NCBI GenBank assembly: GCA_963708645.1
Contig: CAVPTA010000007.1
Location: 682,001 to 746,000, forward strand
DNA length: 64,000 nucleotides
Source of the DNA: RYN-133 sp963708645
Lineage (GTDB): Bacteria > Actinomycetota > Actinomycetes > Mycobacteriales > Jatrophihabitantaceae
Direction of reading: 5' to 3'
Of the stretch, positions 14,674 through 22,779 are shown piece after piece (the stretch's first letter is position 1; each line of letters begins with the position of its first letter). Made by a program: the position numbers and the translations under genes. Under the pieces are notes generated by a model that made no database searches, had not been told where the DNA came from, and was given only the letters and a program-made list of their open reading frames with translations.

Positions 14674-15399
14674 TCAGGGGGTGGGACCGGCCCGAAACAC
14701 GACGGCCTGGGACGAGCCGGACACCTGCAGGCCGTCCGCGGTCGGGGTGAGCTGCTCGATCCGTAGTCCGTACGGCAGCGGCGGCAGCGGCACCGCGAAC
14801 TCGAGAGCCGGGACGAGCTGACTCAACACGATGCGAGGGACGGTGAAGCCGGCGACCGAGAGGTTGCGCACGCGCACCGAAACGCCACCGTCTGCGCTGA
14901 TCGACGTCACGGCCTCGCCGCTGACCCCGGCGACCTGGCCGATGCCGGGAACCGGCAGTCGCGCCGTCGCGATGAGCTGGTCGTTGCGGTAGAAGAACCG
15001 CAACCCCGGCACCCTGCTGACCCGGGCGAGTTCGCGGTAGGAGATCACCAGGTCACCGTGCACGCGCTCGACGGGCAGCTCACTGGCGCGCCTGCCGAGC
15101 AGATCGCGAAGTGGCAAGTACGCGTTGGCCAGGTGAGCGTGCAGCTTCGTGCCGCGCAGCGAGCCGAACTCCAGGTCGGTGGCCGACACCTCGACGCGCC
15201 GGTAGCGCCCGCGGGCCGCCTGGGTGAGAAACGGCCTGCCGTGCACCCGCACCCGCGCCGCCTTGCCCAGCGGCGTCGACAGGTACGCCGATGCGCGCCG
15301 TTCGGCCTCGCCTGCGAGGTACCGGTCCGCCGCGACGATCAGGATGCCGAGCACCAGCCCGATGGCGACGACGACAGCCGCGAGCAACAATCCATCCAC
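14674..15399 (-). CDS. lmeA: DUF2993 membrane-anchored lipid-binding protein (LmeA-like)
   Basis: A 241-residue protein with one N-terminal transmembrane anchor (about residues 4-24) and a DUF2993 domain outside the membrane. The LmeA-like pattern is GRPFLTQAARGRYRRVEVSA at about 54-73. The mycobacterial LmeA (Rv0817c) in the same gene context binds phospholipid and supports lipomannan maturation. It lies 12 nt after a multi-spanning membrane protein and seems to be the last gene of a three-gene operon. Function is inferred from family and synteny. Confidence 0.85.
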   Translation of the reverse strand: MDGLLLAAVVVAIGLVLGILIVAADRYLAGEAERRASAYLSTPLGKAARVRVHGRPFLTQAARGRYRRVEVSATDLEFGSLRGTKLHAHLANAYLPLRDLLGRRASELPVERVHGDLVISYRELARVSRVPGLRFFYRNDQLIATARLPVPGIGQVAGVSGEAVTSISADGGVSVRVRNLSVAGFTVPRIVLSQLVPALEFAVPLPPLPYGLRIEQLTPTADGLQVSGSSQAVVFRAGPTP

Positions 15400-15411
15400 G
15401 ACAGGTTCCAG

Positions 15412-16266
15412 TCAGCGGCTGATCGCGGCGCACAGCAGAAGCCCGACCGGGGCGACAAGCGCGAGCACGACGAGGGTCGAGAGCACCGGACGTACGCGGC
15501 GCGCGAATCCGGCCTCCGCGAGCGGCGTGACGTATTCGACGTAGGCGACCGCGACGGCAAGCAGCCCGGCCAGCACACCGAGCGCGGCGCCGACGAACAA
15601 TCCGCGACCGCCCTGGAAATCGTGCGCATTGCGCAGCACGAGGTGGCTGACGGCCGCGGCCACGACTGTCGAGGCGACAACGCCGAACAGACCTCGCGGC
15701 ACGTCGGCGTCGAAGCGTGGCACCGCCGCGACCATGTCGGCGAAGTAGCCCGCAACGAGTGCAGCGGCCACCGAGACGACGACGGCGAACGCGGCGTCCC
15801 CGGTCAGCGCTCCCGCCGGGAACTCATGGCGCAGCTGCAACAACGCAGGCAGGCTGGCCTCGGCAACAACGAGCATCGCGATGCCGCCGAGCGACGCACC
15901 GACCCGTACGCGGCCTGCGCCGCGCAGAAGCTGGTGCACGAACATGACCGGTACGGCAAGAGCGAGCACGACGAGAACCGCAGCCAAGCGACTGTGCGGC
16001 CACACGGACGCGGCGACATCGACGCCCGCCGCGGACAGGCCCGCGATGACGAGGCCGCCGGTGCGGCCGGGGACGCGCACGACCTGTATCCAGGCGAACG
16101 CGAGCAATGCCTGCATCGCGCCGATCGCGACGAGCAGCTGCACCGCGCCCGTGCGTGCAGCCCATGCGAGCACCGCGCCTATGAGCACGGCGACCGCGGC
16201 GCTGCCGGAGAAGTTGTAGCGCTCGTCGGCAACGGTGCCGAGCTCGTCCTCGGCCGCCGTCGTCAC
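15412..16266 (-). CDS. Multi-spanning membrane protein of unknown function
   Basis: A 284-residue protein with about nine or ten hydrophobic helices and no recognised motif. The short N-terminus is acidic (TTAAEDELGTVADE), and a cytosolic-looking loop near residue 195 reads PRFDADVP. The GTG at 16266 is chosen because it overlaps the stop of the upstream hydrolase gene by 4 nt (GTGA), which indicates coupled translation. It lies between an alpha/beta hydrolase and the LmeA-like gene, so a cell-envelope lipid or glycolipid role is a fair guess, but nothing in the sequence proves it. Confidence 0.78.
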   Translation of the reverse strand: MTTAAEDELGTVADERYNFSGSAAVAVLIGAVLAWAARTGAVQLLVAIGAMQALLAFAWIQVVRVPGRTGGLVIAGLSAAGVDVAASVWPHSRLAAVLVVLALAVPVMFVHQLLRGAGRVRVGASLGGIAMLVVAEASLPALLQLRHEFPAGALTGDAAFAVVVSVAAALVAGYFADMVAAVPRFDADVPRGLFGVVASTVVAAAVSHLVLRNAHDFQGGRGLFVGAALGVLAGLLAVAVAYVEYVTPLAEAGFARRVRPVLSTLVVLALVAPVGLLLCAAISR

Positions 16267-17027
16267 CGGGTGCCCGCCGGTGCGGTGACCGCGGTGCGAA
16301 CCCACTCGACGATGCGCTCGATCAGCTCCAGCGAGGTCGCGCTCTCGGCGTGCCCCATGCCCGACTCGATCCATACGTCGGCCTGTGGCGCCGCGTCCTT
16401 CAACAGCTGGACGTGCGGCAGTGGGAAGTAGTGGTCGGCGTCGCCGTGGACGACGAGTAGTGGCGTGGGCGCGATCCGTCCGGCGACCTCGTGCGGTGCC
16501 TCGGGGACGGGATCCCAGCCCTTGGCGGCCATGCGGGTGTGCCGGGTGAGGCGAAGGACCGTATGACCCGAGCTCGTCTCGCACAGCCAGTGCACGATGC
16601 GCATCGGGCGGGTGCCGCGCTCGTACCACTTGCCGGGCGAGGAGATGCTCACGACGGCGTCGGCTTCACCCCCGAGGCCGGCATATCGCAGCACCGCGGA
16701 CCCGCCCATCGACCAGCCGAGCACCGCGACGTGCCGGTAACCGTGTGCGCGCAGCCATGCTGCAGCGGCGGCCACGTCGTAAATCTCCGCGGCGCCGACC
16801 GTGCTTCGCCCGGCACTGCGGCCGTGGCCGCGGAAATCGATCGCGAGCACACCCACACCATGCCCGGCCAGCGCCCGGCTGATGGCCACGACGTCCTCGC
16901 TTCGCGATGATCCGGTGAAGCCGTGGGCAACGACACATCCCACATCGCGCAGGCCCGGATCCCAGTGCCGCGAGTGCAGGCGCACGCCGTCGGCCGTGTG
17001 CAACGGCACGTCCCGGGCCACAATCAC
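16263..17027 (-). CDS. Alpha/beta hydrolase
   Basis: A 254-residue serine hydrolase. The nucleophile elbow GWSMGG is at about residues 104-109, the oxyanion region HGFTGSS at about 35-41, the acid in HGDADHYF at about 197-204 and the catalytic His in GMGHAE at about 227. The resemblance is to monoacylglycerol lipase/esterase-type enzymes. The gene heads an operon coupled to the membrane protein and lmeA, and is divergent from glnR. The GTG at 17027 is the natural start. The substrate is unknown; a lipid ester is plausible from context. Confidence 0.88.
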   Translation of the reverse strand: MIVARDVPLHTADGVRLHSRHWDPGLRDVGCVVAHGFTGSSRSEDVVAISRALAGHGVGVLAIDFRGHGRSAGRSTVGAAEIYDVAAAAAWLRAHGYRHVAVLGWSMGGSAVLRYAGLGGEADAVVSISSPGKWYERGTRPMRIVHWLCETSSGHTVLRLTRHTRMAAKGWDPVPEAPHEVAGRIAPTPLLVVHGDADHYFPLPHVQLLKDAAPQADVWIESGMGHAESATSLELIERIVEWVRTAVTAPAGTR

Positions 17028-17166
17028 AGCGTTATTGTCTCAACAGGATTCTGCGTTCGCAGCCGCACGTGCCGAAACCGGCTGGAAACAAACGTCGGGC
17101 AGGGTTTTGCGTGAACGTGACCTACCCGAATCACGACATCGAGTCGACCTCGAGCGGAGGCACCGG

Positions 17167-17889
17167 ATGGACCTCATCCTCCTGACCGCAGCGCGCCAGC
17201 AGCCGACCGCCGAGATCCTGCCCGCGCTCGGCCTCCTGCCGCACCGGGTCACCGTGCTGCCGCTCGACGCAGCAGCGCTGGTCGACCGCCCGCTCGGCGA
17301 CGCGATCCTGCTCGATGCCCGCCGCGATCTCGCGTCCGCACGCAGCTTCACGCGGGTACTCGCCGCAGTCGGTGTCACGACGCCGATCATCGGCGTCCTG
17401 ACCGAGGGTGGCTTGATCGCCCTGTCGGCAGAGTGGACCGTCGACGACATCGTGCTCGACACCGCCGGCCCGGCGGAACTCGACGCACGGCTGCGACTGG
17501 CCGTCGATCGACGCGCTGCTACCAGTGACCAGGCATCGGAGCAGGTCGACATCGGCGACCTGACCATCGACGAGTCGACCTACTCGGCACGCTTGTCGGG
17601 AACGCCGCTCGACCTCACCTACAAGGAGTTCGAGCTGCTCAAGTTCCTCGCACAGCACCCCGGACGGGTGTTCAGCCGCTCGCACCTGGTGCAAGAGGTC
17701 TGGGGCTACGACTACTTCGGCGGCACGCGCACCGTCGACGTCCACGTACGCCGATTGCGCGCGAAGCTCGGTCCCGAGCACGAGCAAATGATCGGAACCG
17801 TCCGCAACGTCGGCTACAAGTTCGTGCGACCGGCCGGCGAGCCCGCACCGCGTACGCAGTCAGCACCCAGTTCACCGGTGCGCGCCTGA
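17167..17889 (+). CDS. glnR: GlnR-type atypical OmpR-family regulator
   Basis: A 240-residue regulator with an atypical receiver domain (about residues 1-115) and an OmpR winged helix (about 128-222: LTYKEFELLKFLAQHPGRVFSR, VWGYDYFGGTRTVDVHVRRLR, NVGYKF; quoted as separate parts). An Asp remains in AILLDARRD, but no partner kinase is nearby, as usual for orphan GlnR. A GGAGG site lies 6 nt before the ATG at 17167. Position next to mshD matches mycobacterial Rv0818 (GlnR), the global activator of nitrogen assimilation. Confidence 0.87.
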   Translation: MDLILLTAARQQPTAEILPALGLLPHRVTVLPLDAAALVDRPLGDAILLDARRDLASARSFTRVLAAVGVTTPIIGVLTEGGLIALSAEWTVDDIVLDTAGPAELDARLRLAVDRRAATSDQASEQVDIGDLTIDESTYSARLSGTPLDLTYKEFELLKFLAQHPGRVFSRSHLVQEVWGYDYFGGTRTVDVHVRRLRAKLGPEHEQMIGTVRNVGYKFVRPAGEPAPRTQSAPSSPVRA

Positions 17890-17911
17890 TCCCGAGCGAT
17901 ACGTTGGCGCT

Positions 17912-18757
17912 GTGTCCGCGCCAGTTCCGTTCCTCCGTCCGGCCGTTCCCGATGCTGCCCAGCAGGCCGGCATCAAGTCGCTGATCGCCAGAGTCGGCGA
18001 CGCAGACGGTCGCGACCCGTTGTCGGACCAAGCGCTGACGCGTCTCACCTCCGACGCGGTCGAGCACGTCCTCACCACCCGCGACGACACCGTCACCGGC
18101 TACGCCCAGCTCGACGGTGACTCGCTCGAGATCGTGGCCGAACCCGATGCCGTCGCGCCCCTGCTGAGCAGGTTCCGTGGTCGCCGCGTGCTGGTCTGGT
18201 CACACGGCCGGACGTCCCGGTTGCCGACCGAGCTCGAGGCGCACGGATTCACCGTGGTGCGCGAGCTGCACCAGCTTCGCCGACCCCTCGCCGAGGCTAT
18301 TGACGTGCCGGCGACACCTGACGGCATCGATATTCGCGCCTTCGTCGTCGGCGCCGACGAGGACGCGTGGGTCTCGGTCAACGCGGCGGCATTCGCGCGG
18401 CATCCCGAACAAGGTCGGTGGACACGTGTCGACCTCGAAGCGCGCGAGCGCGATGCCTGGTTCGATCCATCAGGATTCCTGATGGCCTGGCGAGGTGCCG
18501 AGCTGCTCGGCTTCCACTGGACGAAGATTCATCCCGACGGCGCCGGCGAGGTCTACGTGCTCGGCGTAGCACCGCAGGCACAAGGCCTCGGCCTCGGCGC
18601 CGTCCTGTTGCAGCGCGGTCTGGCCTACTTGCGCGAGCGAGGGTGTCCCGAGGTGTTGCTCTACGTCGATGGTGACAACGACGGTGCGATGCGGCTTTAC
18701 GAGCACAACGGATTCCGGCGTCACGATCTCGACGTGCAGTGGGCCGCGCCGGTCTAG
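17912..18757 (+). CDS. mshD: Mycothiol synthase
   Basis: A 281-residue protein of two GNAT domains. It acetylates the Cys amine of Cys-GlcN-inositol in the last step of mycothiol synthesis. The C-terminal active GNAT domain shows YVLGVAPQAQGLGLGAVLLQ at about residues 212-231 and the LYVDGDNDGAMRLYEHNGF acetyl-CoA/substrate region. It starts 22 nt after glnR, so it is probably co-transcribed. Its stop overlaps the stop of the convergent winged-helix gene in the palindrome CTAG (18754-18757). It is a strong marker for Actinobacteria. Confidence 0.95.
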   Translation: MSAPVPFLRPAVPDAAQQAGIKSLIARVGDADGRDPLSDQALTRLTSDAVEHVLTTRDDTVTGYAQLDGDSLEIVAEPDAVAPLLSRFRGRRVLVWSHGRTSRLPTELEAHGFTVVRELHQLRRPLAEAIDVPATPDGIDIRAFVVGADEDAWVSVNAAAFARHPEQGRWTRVDLEARERDAWFDPSGFLMAWRGAELLGFHWTKIHPDGAGEVYVLGVAPQAQGLGLGAVLLQRGLAYLRERGCPEVLLYVDGDNDGAMRLYEHNGFRRHDLDVQWAAPV

Positions 18758-19095
18758 TCGGCCTCGGCGTCCGGGATCGTGTCGAAGACATAACCGATGC
18801 CACGCACGGTCCGCAGATGGCTCGCACCGTGCCACCGGTCGAGCTTCTTGCGCAGCCGCAGCATGTGCACCGCGACCGTGCCGGGGTCACCGGTGAACTG
18901 CGAGCCCCACAGGGTGGTCAGGATGGTCGTACTCGGCACGACGTGATCGGCGTTGGCCATCATCAGTTCGAGCAGGCGGAATTCCTGCAACGCGAGCACC
19001 ACTCCGTGCCCGCCGACGGTCACCCGGTGCGCCGCGCGATCCAGAACTACCTGACCTGCTTGGAGCCGATCTGGGAGTTCGGCTGCTTGAGTCAT
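18754..19095 (-). CDS. Receiver-less OmpR-type winged-helix protein
   Basis: A 113-residue protein that is only an OmpR/PhoB DNA-binding domain: a short N-terminus, then LALQEFRLLELMMANADHVV, the recognition region GDPGTVAVHMLRLRKKL and VRGIGYVFD. The receiver domain is completely missing, not frameshifted, because nothing receiver-like lies upstream. It sits 7 nt after phoU on the same strand. It could regulate the neighbouring pst genes without phosphorylation or be a shortened relic of a PhoB/RegX3-type regulator. Confidence 0.82.
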   Translation of the reverse strand: MTQAAELPDRLQAGQVVLDRAAHRVTVGGHGVVLALQEFRLLELMMANADHVVPSTTILTTLWGSQFTGDPGTVAVHMLRLRKKLDRWHGASHLRTVRGIGYVFDTIPDAEAD

Positions 19096-19102
19096 CGATC
19101 GG

Positions 19103-19756
19103 TCACACCACCGCGTGCGGCCGCTTGCCGGTGACGATGAAGATGGTGTGCCGCGCGACGGCGACCGCGTGGTCGGCGTACCGCTCGTAATACCGTCCCA
19201 GCAGGGTCATGTCGATGGCTGCTTCGGTGCCACGAGTCCAGTTCGGGGACAGCACGACGGTGAACAACTTGCGTCGCAGCGCGTCCATCGAGTCGTCTTC
19301 CTGCTCGATGGCCTGCGCGAGCGCGATGTCACGCCCGTCGACGACGTCGGCGACCTTCTGCACGAGCGAGGCGGCGACCTCGCCCATCTGCGAGATGATG
19401 TCGCGCGCCTCCGGCGGGACCGCGGTTTCCGGGTACCGCAGCCGTGCGATCTTGGCGACGTGGTGCGCGAGGTCGCCCATCCGCTCGAGGTCGGCAGCCA
19501 AGTGAATGGTGCTGATCAGAACCCGCAGATCGGTGGCGACCGGCTGCTGCTGCGCGATCAACTGGAACGTGCGGTCCTCGAGGTCGGTCCGCAGCGCGTC
19601 GACCCGGCGGTCGTCGGCGATGACCTGGTCGGCGAGGGCCAGGTTCGCGTCGAGCAACGCCTGGGTGCCGCGCTCCATGGCCACGGCAACCAGGTGGGTC
19701 ATCTCGATGACGCGATTGCCGATGTCGTCGAGTTCGTCGTGGTAGATGTCGCGCAT
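19103..19756 (-). CDS. phoU: Phosphate signalling protein PhoU
   Basis: A 217-residue protein of two three-helix PhoU repeats. The metal-binding E/D-rich motifs are present (DLERMGDLAHHVAKIA at about residues 91-106; GRYYERYADHAVAVA at about 188-202). It links the Pst transporter to phosphate-sensing kinases and damps Pho signalling when phosphate is high. The ATG at 19756 follows a GGGAG ribosome site, 61 nt after pstB. By order it is the counterpart of mycobacterial phoY2, but here it lies on the same strand as pst. Confidence 0.96.
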   Translation of the reverse strand: MRDIYHDELDDIGNRVIEMTHLVAVAMERGTQALLDANLALADQVIADDRRVDALRTDLEDRTFQLIAQQQPVATDLRVLISTIHLAADLERMGDLAHHVAKIARLRYPETAVPPEARDIISQMGEVAASLVQKVADVVDGRDIALAQAIEQEDDSMDALRRKLFTVVLSPNWTRGTEAAIDMTLLGRYYERYADHAVAVARHTIFIVTGKRPHAVV

Positions 19757-19817
19757 ATGGGTTCGTGCTCCCTCTGGTCGATTGCGGGGTGTCAGGGTCA
19801 GCTGGTGACGGCCGGGG

Positions 19818-20594
19818 TCAGCCGAAACGTCCCGAGATGTAGTCCTCGGTGCGCTTGTCAGTCGGATTGGAGAAGATCTTCTGGGTGTTGTCGATCTCGA
19901 CGAGCTGACCGGGCTTGCCGATCCCGGCAAGGTTGAAGAAGGCCGTGCGCTCGGAGACCCGCGCGGCTTGTTGCATGTTGTGCGTGACGATCACGATCGT
20001 GTACTGCTGCTTGAGCTCCTGGATCAGGTCTTCGATCGCGAGGGTCGAGATCGGGTCGAGCGCCGAGCACGGCTCGTCCATCAACAACACCTGCGGCTCC
20101 ACCGCGATCGCGCGTGCGATGCACAGTCGCTGCTGCTGTCCACCTGATAGGCCGGCGCCGGGCTTGTCGAGGCGGTTGCGCACCTCTTCCCACAGGTTCG
20201 CGCCACGCAGGGCCTTTTCGACGACGCCGTCCAGCTCGCGCTTGTTTCGCTTGCTGGTCAACTTCAGCCCGGCGGCGACGTTGTCGTAGATCGACATCGT
20301 CGGGAACGGGTTGGGTCGCTGGAAGACCATCCCGATCGTGCGGCGCACGTTCACGGGGTCGACGTTGTCGGCGTAGATGTTGTCACCGTCGAGCAGAACA
20401 TCACCCTCGACGCGAGCGCCGGCGATCACCTCGTGCATTCGGTTCAAGGTGCGGAGCACGGTCGACTTGCCGCATCCGGACGGGCCGATGAACGCCGTCA
20501 CCGAACGGGGTTCGATGGTGAAGTTGACCTCGCTGACGGCGAGGAACTTGCCGTAATAGACGTTGAGGTTGTTGGCGTCAATGCGCTTGGCCAT
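19818..20594 (-). CDS. pstB: Phosphate ABC transporter ATP-binding protein
   Basis: A 258-residue ABC ATPase that powers high-affinity phosphate uptake. Walker A GPSGCGKST lies at about residues 38-46, the signature LSGGQQQRL at about 148-156, Walker B VLLMDEPCSALDP at about 168-180 and the switch His in VTHNMQQA. The PstB-specific phrase VFQRPNPFP is present. It starts 10 nt after pstA. Confidence 0.98.
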   Translation of the reverse strand: MAKRIDANNLNVYYGKFLAVSEVNFTIEPRSVTAFIGPSGCGKSTVLRTLNRMHEVIAGARVEGDVLLDGDNIYADNVDPVNVRRTIGMVFQRPNPFPTMSIYDNVAAGLKLTSKRNKRELDGVVEKALRGANLWEEVRNRLDKPGAGLSGGQQQRLCIARAIAVEPQVLLMDEPCSALDPISTLAIEDLIQELKQQYTIVIVTHNMQQAARVSERTAFFNLAGIGKPGQLVEIDNTQKIFSNPTDKRTEDYISGRFG

Positions 20595-20604
20595 CGTCGT
20601 ATCC

Positions 20605-21576
20605 CTACTTCGCTACCTTGTTGAACCGCCCGATGAAGCGGGCGATGAGAGTCAATGCCAACACCAGGAGAATCAAGGTCAGCGCCGCGCCCCACAGCCG
20701 GTCCGGCGCGTAGTTCGCCACCGAGCCGGCAACGCGGTTGCCGTTCTTGTCGAGGTGGTACTGCACCTGGCCGGACGCTGCCGTGTTGAAGTTCAGGAAC
20801 TCCTTGCGGATCATCGTCGGCAACGCGCCCTGGAATCCGTTGAACGGGTTGGCGTTCATGCCGTCGGCGTAGCCGACCAGGATCAGCAGCGGGGCGGTCT
20901 CGCCGGCCACGCGGGCGATGCCGAGGATGACGCCGGTGATCAGCCCGGTGAACGCCGTCGGGATGACGACCTTCGTGATCGTCTTCCACTTGGCCACGCC
21001 CAGCGCGTAGGACGCCTCACGCAACTCGTTGGGCACCAACCGCAAGATCTCTTCGCTCGACCGCACGATCACCGGCACCATCAGGATCACCAGCGCGAGC
21101 GACACCAGGAAGCCGTACAGCTGGTTCTGCCCGAGCGTCTGCACCATCAGCGCATAGATGAACAACGCTGCGACGATCGACGGAACACCGGTGAGGATGT
21201 CGACCATGAACGTCGCGGTCTTCGCCAGCCTGCCCTTGGCGCCGTACTCGACGAGGTACACGGCCACCAGCAGTCCGATCGGCACCGAGATCACCGTGCA
21301 CAGCCCGACCTGTTCGAGCGTGCCGACGATCGCGTGCAGGGCACCGCCGCCCGAGGTGGTGTTGAGCTGGTTCGCCTGCGTGTCGGTCCACCACGACGCG
21401 TGCAGCAACGAGCTCAACCCTTTGCTGATCACGGTCCACAGCACCCACACCAGTGGCACGAGCGCGATCAAGAAACACCCGAACGCGAACACTGTCGCAA
21501 GGTTGTTCTTGAAGCGGCGTTTGCCCGAAGCGCGCGCGAACGTGAAGTCGGGCTGCTTCGTGTCGATGGCGGTCAT
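20605..21576 (-). CDS. pstA: Phosphate ABC transporter permease PstA
   Basis: A 323-residue permease with six main membrane helices. The EAA-type coupling loop REASYALGVAKWKTITKVV lies at about residues 194-212. A periplasmic loop of about 60 residues precedes the last helix. The ATG overlaps the pstC stop by 4 nt (ATGA), so the permease subunits are translated together, as expected for the PstA-PstC heterodimer. Confidence 0.97.
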   Translation of the reverse strand: MTAIDTKQPDFTFARASGKRRFKNNLATVFAFGCFLIALVPLVWVLWTVISKGLSSLLHASWWTDTQANQLNTTSGGGALHAIVGTLEQVGLCTVISVPIGLLVAVYLVEYGAKGRLAKTATFMVDILTGVPSIVAALFIYALMVQTLGQNQLYGFLVSLALVILMVPVIVRSSEEILRLVPNELREASYALGVAKWKTITKVVIPTAFTGLITGVILGIARVAGETAPLLILVGYADGMNANPFNGFQGALPTMIRKEFLNFNTAASGQVQYHLDKNGNRVAGSVANYAPDRLWGAALTLILLVLALTLIARFIGRFNKVAK

Positions 21577-22688
21577 CGGAAGTCCTTCCGCCGGTTGACG
21601 ATCGCTCGGGCCAGGCCGTTGACGATGAACGTGAGCACGAACAGGGTCAGGCCGGCCGCCAGGTACGGGCCGGGGTGCTGGCCGAAGCCGTCCAGGCTGC
21701 CGGCGATCTTCGACGCGAAGGTCTCGCCGCCGTTGAACAGCGACGGGCTGAACTTGGCAACCTTGCCGAGGATGAACAGCACGGCGATGGTCTCGCCGAG
21801 CGCACGCCCGAGTCCGAGCATCGCGCCGCTGATGACGCCCGGCCGGCCGTAAGGCAGCACGGCCATGCGGATCATTTCCCAGCGCGTTGCGCCGAGCGCG
21901 AGGGCTGCTTCCTTGTTCTCGTTCGGAGTGCGTTCGAACACGTCGCGCGCGATGGCCGTGATGATCGGCAGGATCATCACCGTCAGCACCACGGCAGCGT
22001 CGAACACCGTCTTGGTGTCGTAGACGGGCTTGAAGATCGGGATCCAGCTCAGGTGCTGCAGCGCGTGCTGGATGGGACTCAACTTCGGCGCCAGGATGAA
22101 CGCACCCCATGCGCCGTAGATGATCGACGGAATCGCGGCAAGCAGGTCGATGAGCGCGGCTGTCGGCTTCGCGATCCGCTTCGGCGCGTACTGCGTCAAG
22201 AACAGCGCGATGCCCACGGCGATCGGGACTGCGATGACCAGCGCGACGACCGACATCAGCACGGTCGTGTAGGTCAGGTACGCGATACCGAAGCGCAGGT
22301 CGTTGCTGGTGACGCTCCATTGCGTCGAGAAGAAGAAGTTCGCCTTGTCGTGCACGATCGCCGGCACGGATTTGACGAGCAAGAACGCCGCGATGAGCGC
22401 GACGAGGGCGATGACGATCCCGGCGGCACCAGAGGTGAGCCCGGCGAAGATCCGGTCCCCGCGACGCGAGTAGGCGGGTGTGGCTCTTATGCCGGGCGAA
22501 TCGTCCGGGGTGCCGATGGCGGTGCGGTCCGGTTCGTCGCCGCTGGGCGGCGTCGTGGCGGATTCGGCCGCAGTGCTGGTTTCGGAGGTGGCCCCTGCGC
22601 CGAGATCGAACCGAAGCAGGCGGTCGTCCGGCTGGTCGTCGATCGGGGTGCCCTTCTGCGGGTCAGCTCTGGTGGTTCGGTCGGTCAT
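21573..22688 (-). CDS. pstC: Phosphate ABC transporter permease PstC
   Basis: A 371-residue permease with an unusually long hydrophilic cytosolic N-terminus of about 85 residues rich in Asp/Thr/Pro. Then come the first helix (FAGLTSGAAGIVIALVALI) and the usual PstC core with the coupling loop KEAALALGATRWEMIRMAV at about residues 260-278. It is separated from pstS by a 16-bp GC hairpin (22723-22759) that probably cuts its expression relative to PstS. Confidence 0.97.
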   Translation of the reverse strand: MTDRTTRADPQKGTPIDDQPDDRLLRFDLGAGATSETSTAAESATTPPSGDEPDRTAIGTPDDSPGIRATPAYSRRGDRIFAGLTSGAAGIVIALVALIAAFLLVKSVPAIVHDKANFFFSTQWSVTSNDLRFGIAYLTYTTVLMSVVALVIAVPIAVGIALFLTQYAPKRIAKPTAALIDLLAAIPSIIYGAWGAFILAPKLSPIQHALQHLSWIPIFKPVYDTKTVFDAAVVLTVMILPIITAIARDVFERTPNENKEAALALGATRWEMIRMAVLPYGRPGVISGAMLGLGRALGETIAVLFILGKVAKFSPSLFNGGETFASKIAGSLDGFGQHPGPYLAAGLTLFVLTFIVNGLARAIVNRRKDFR

Positions 22689-22722
22689 GCGAAGTCCTCT
22701 GGACAGGACGTGCGTTTGAGGC

Positions 22723-22759
22723 CGATCCGCCGGGCATCACGTCGATGCCCGGCGGATCG
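22723..22759 (-). terminator. Hairpin between pstS and pstC (attenuating terminator)
   Basis: A perfect 16-bp stem (22723-22738 with 22744-22759) around the 5-nt loop ACGTC lies right after the pstS stop and about 35 nt before the pstC start. There is no T tract. Such intercistronic hairpins usually stabilise or terminate the upstream message and so raise the ratio of binding protein to permease. Confidence 0.75.
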
Positions 22760-22779
22760 CTATGGAGCGTGGCTCGCGA

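Noticed and set aside
18754..19095. Frameshifted response regulator
   Set aside because: There is no receiver-like sequence in any frame upstream; phoU is on the other side and the ATG lies directly before the winged-helix domain.
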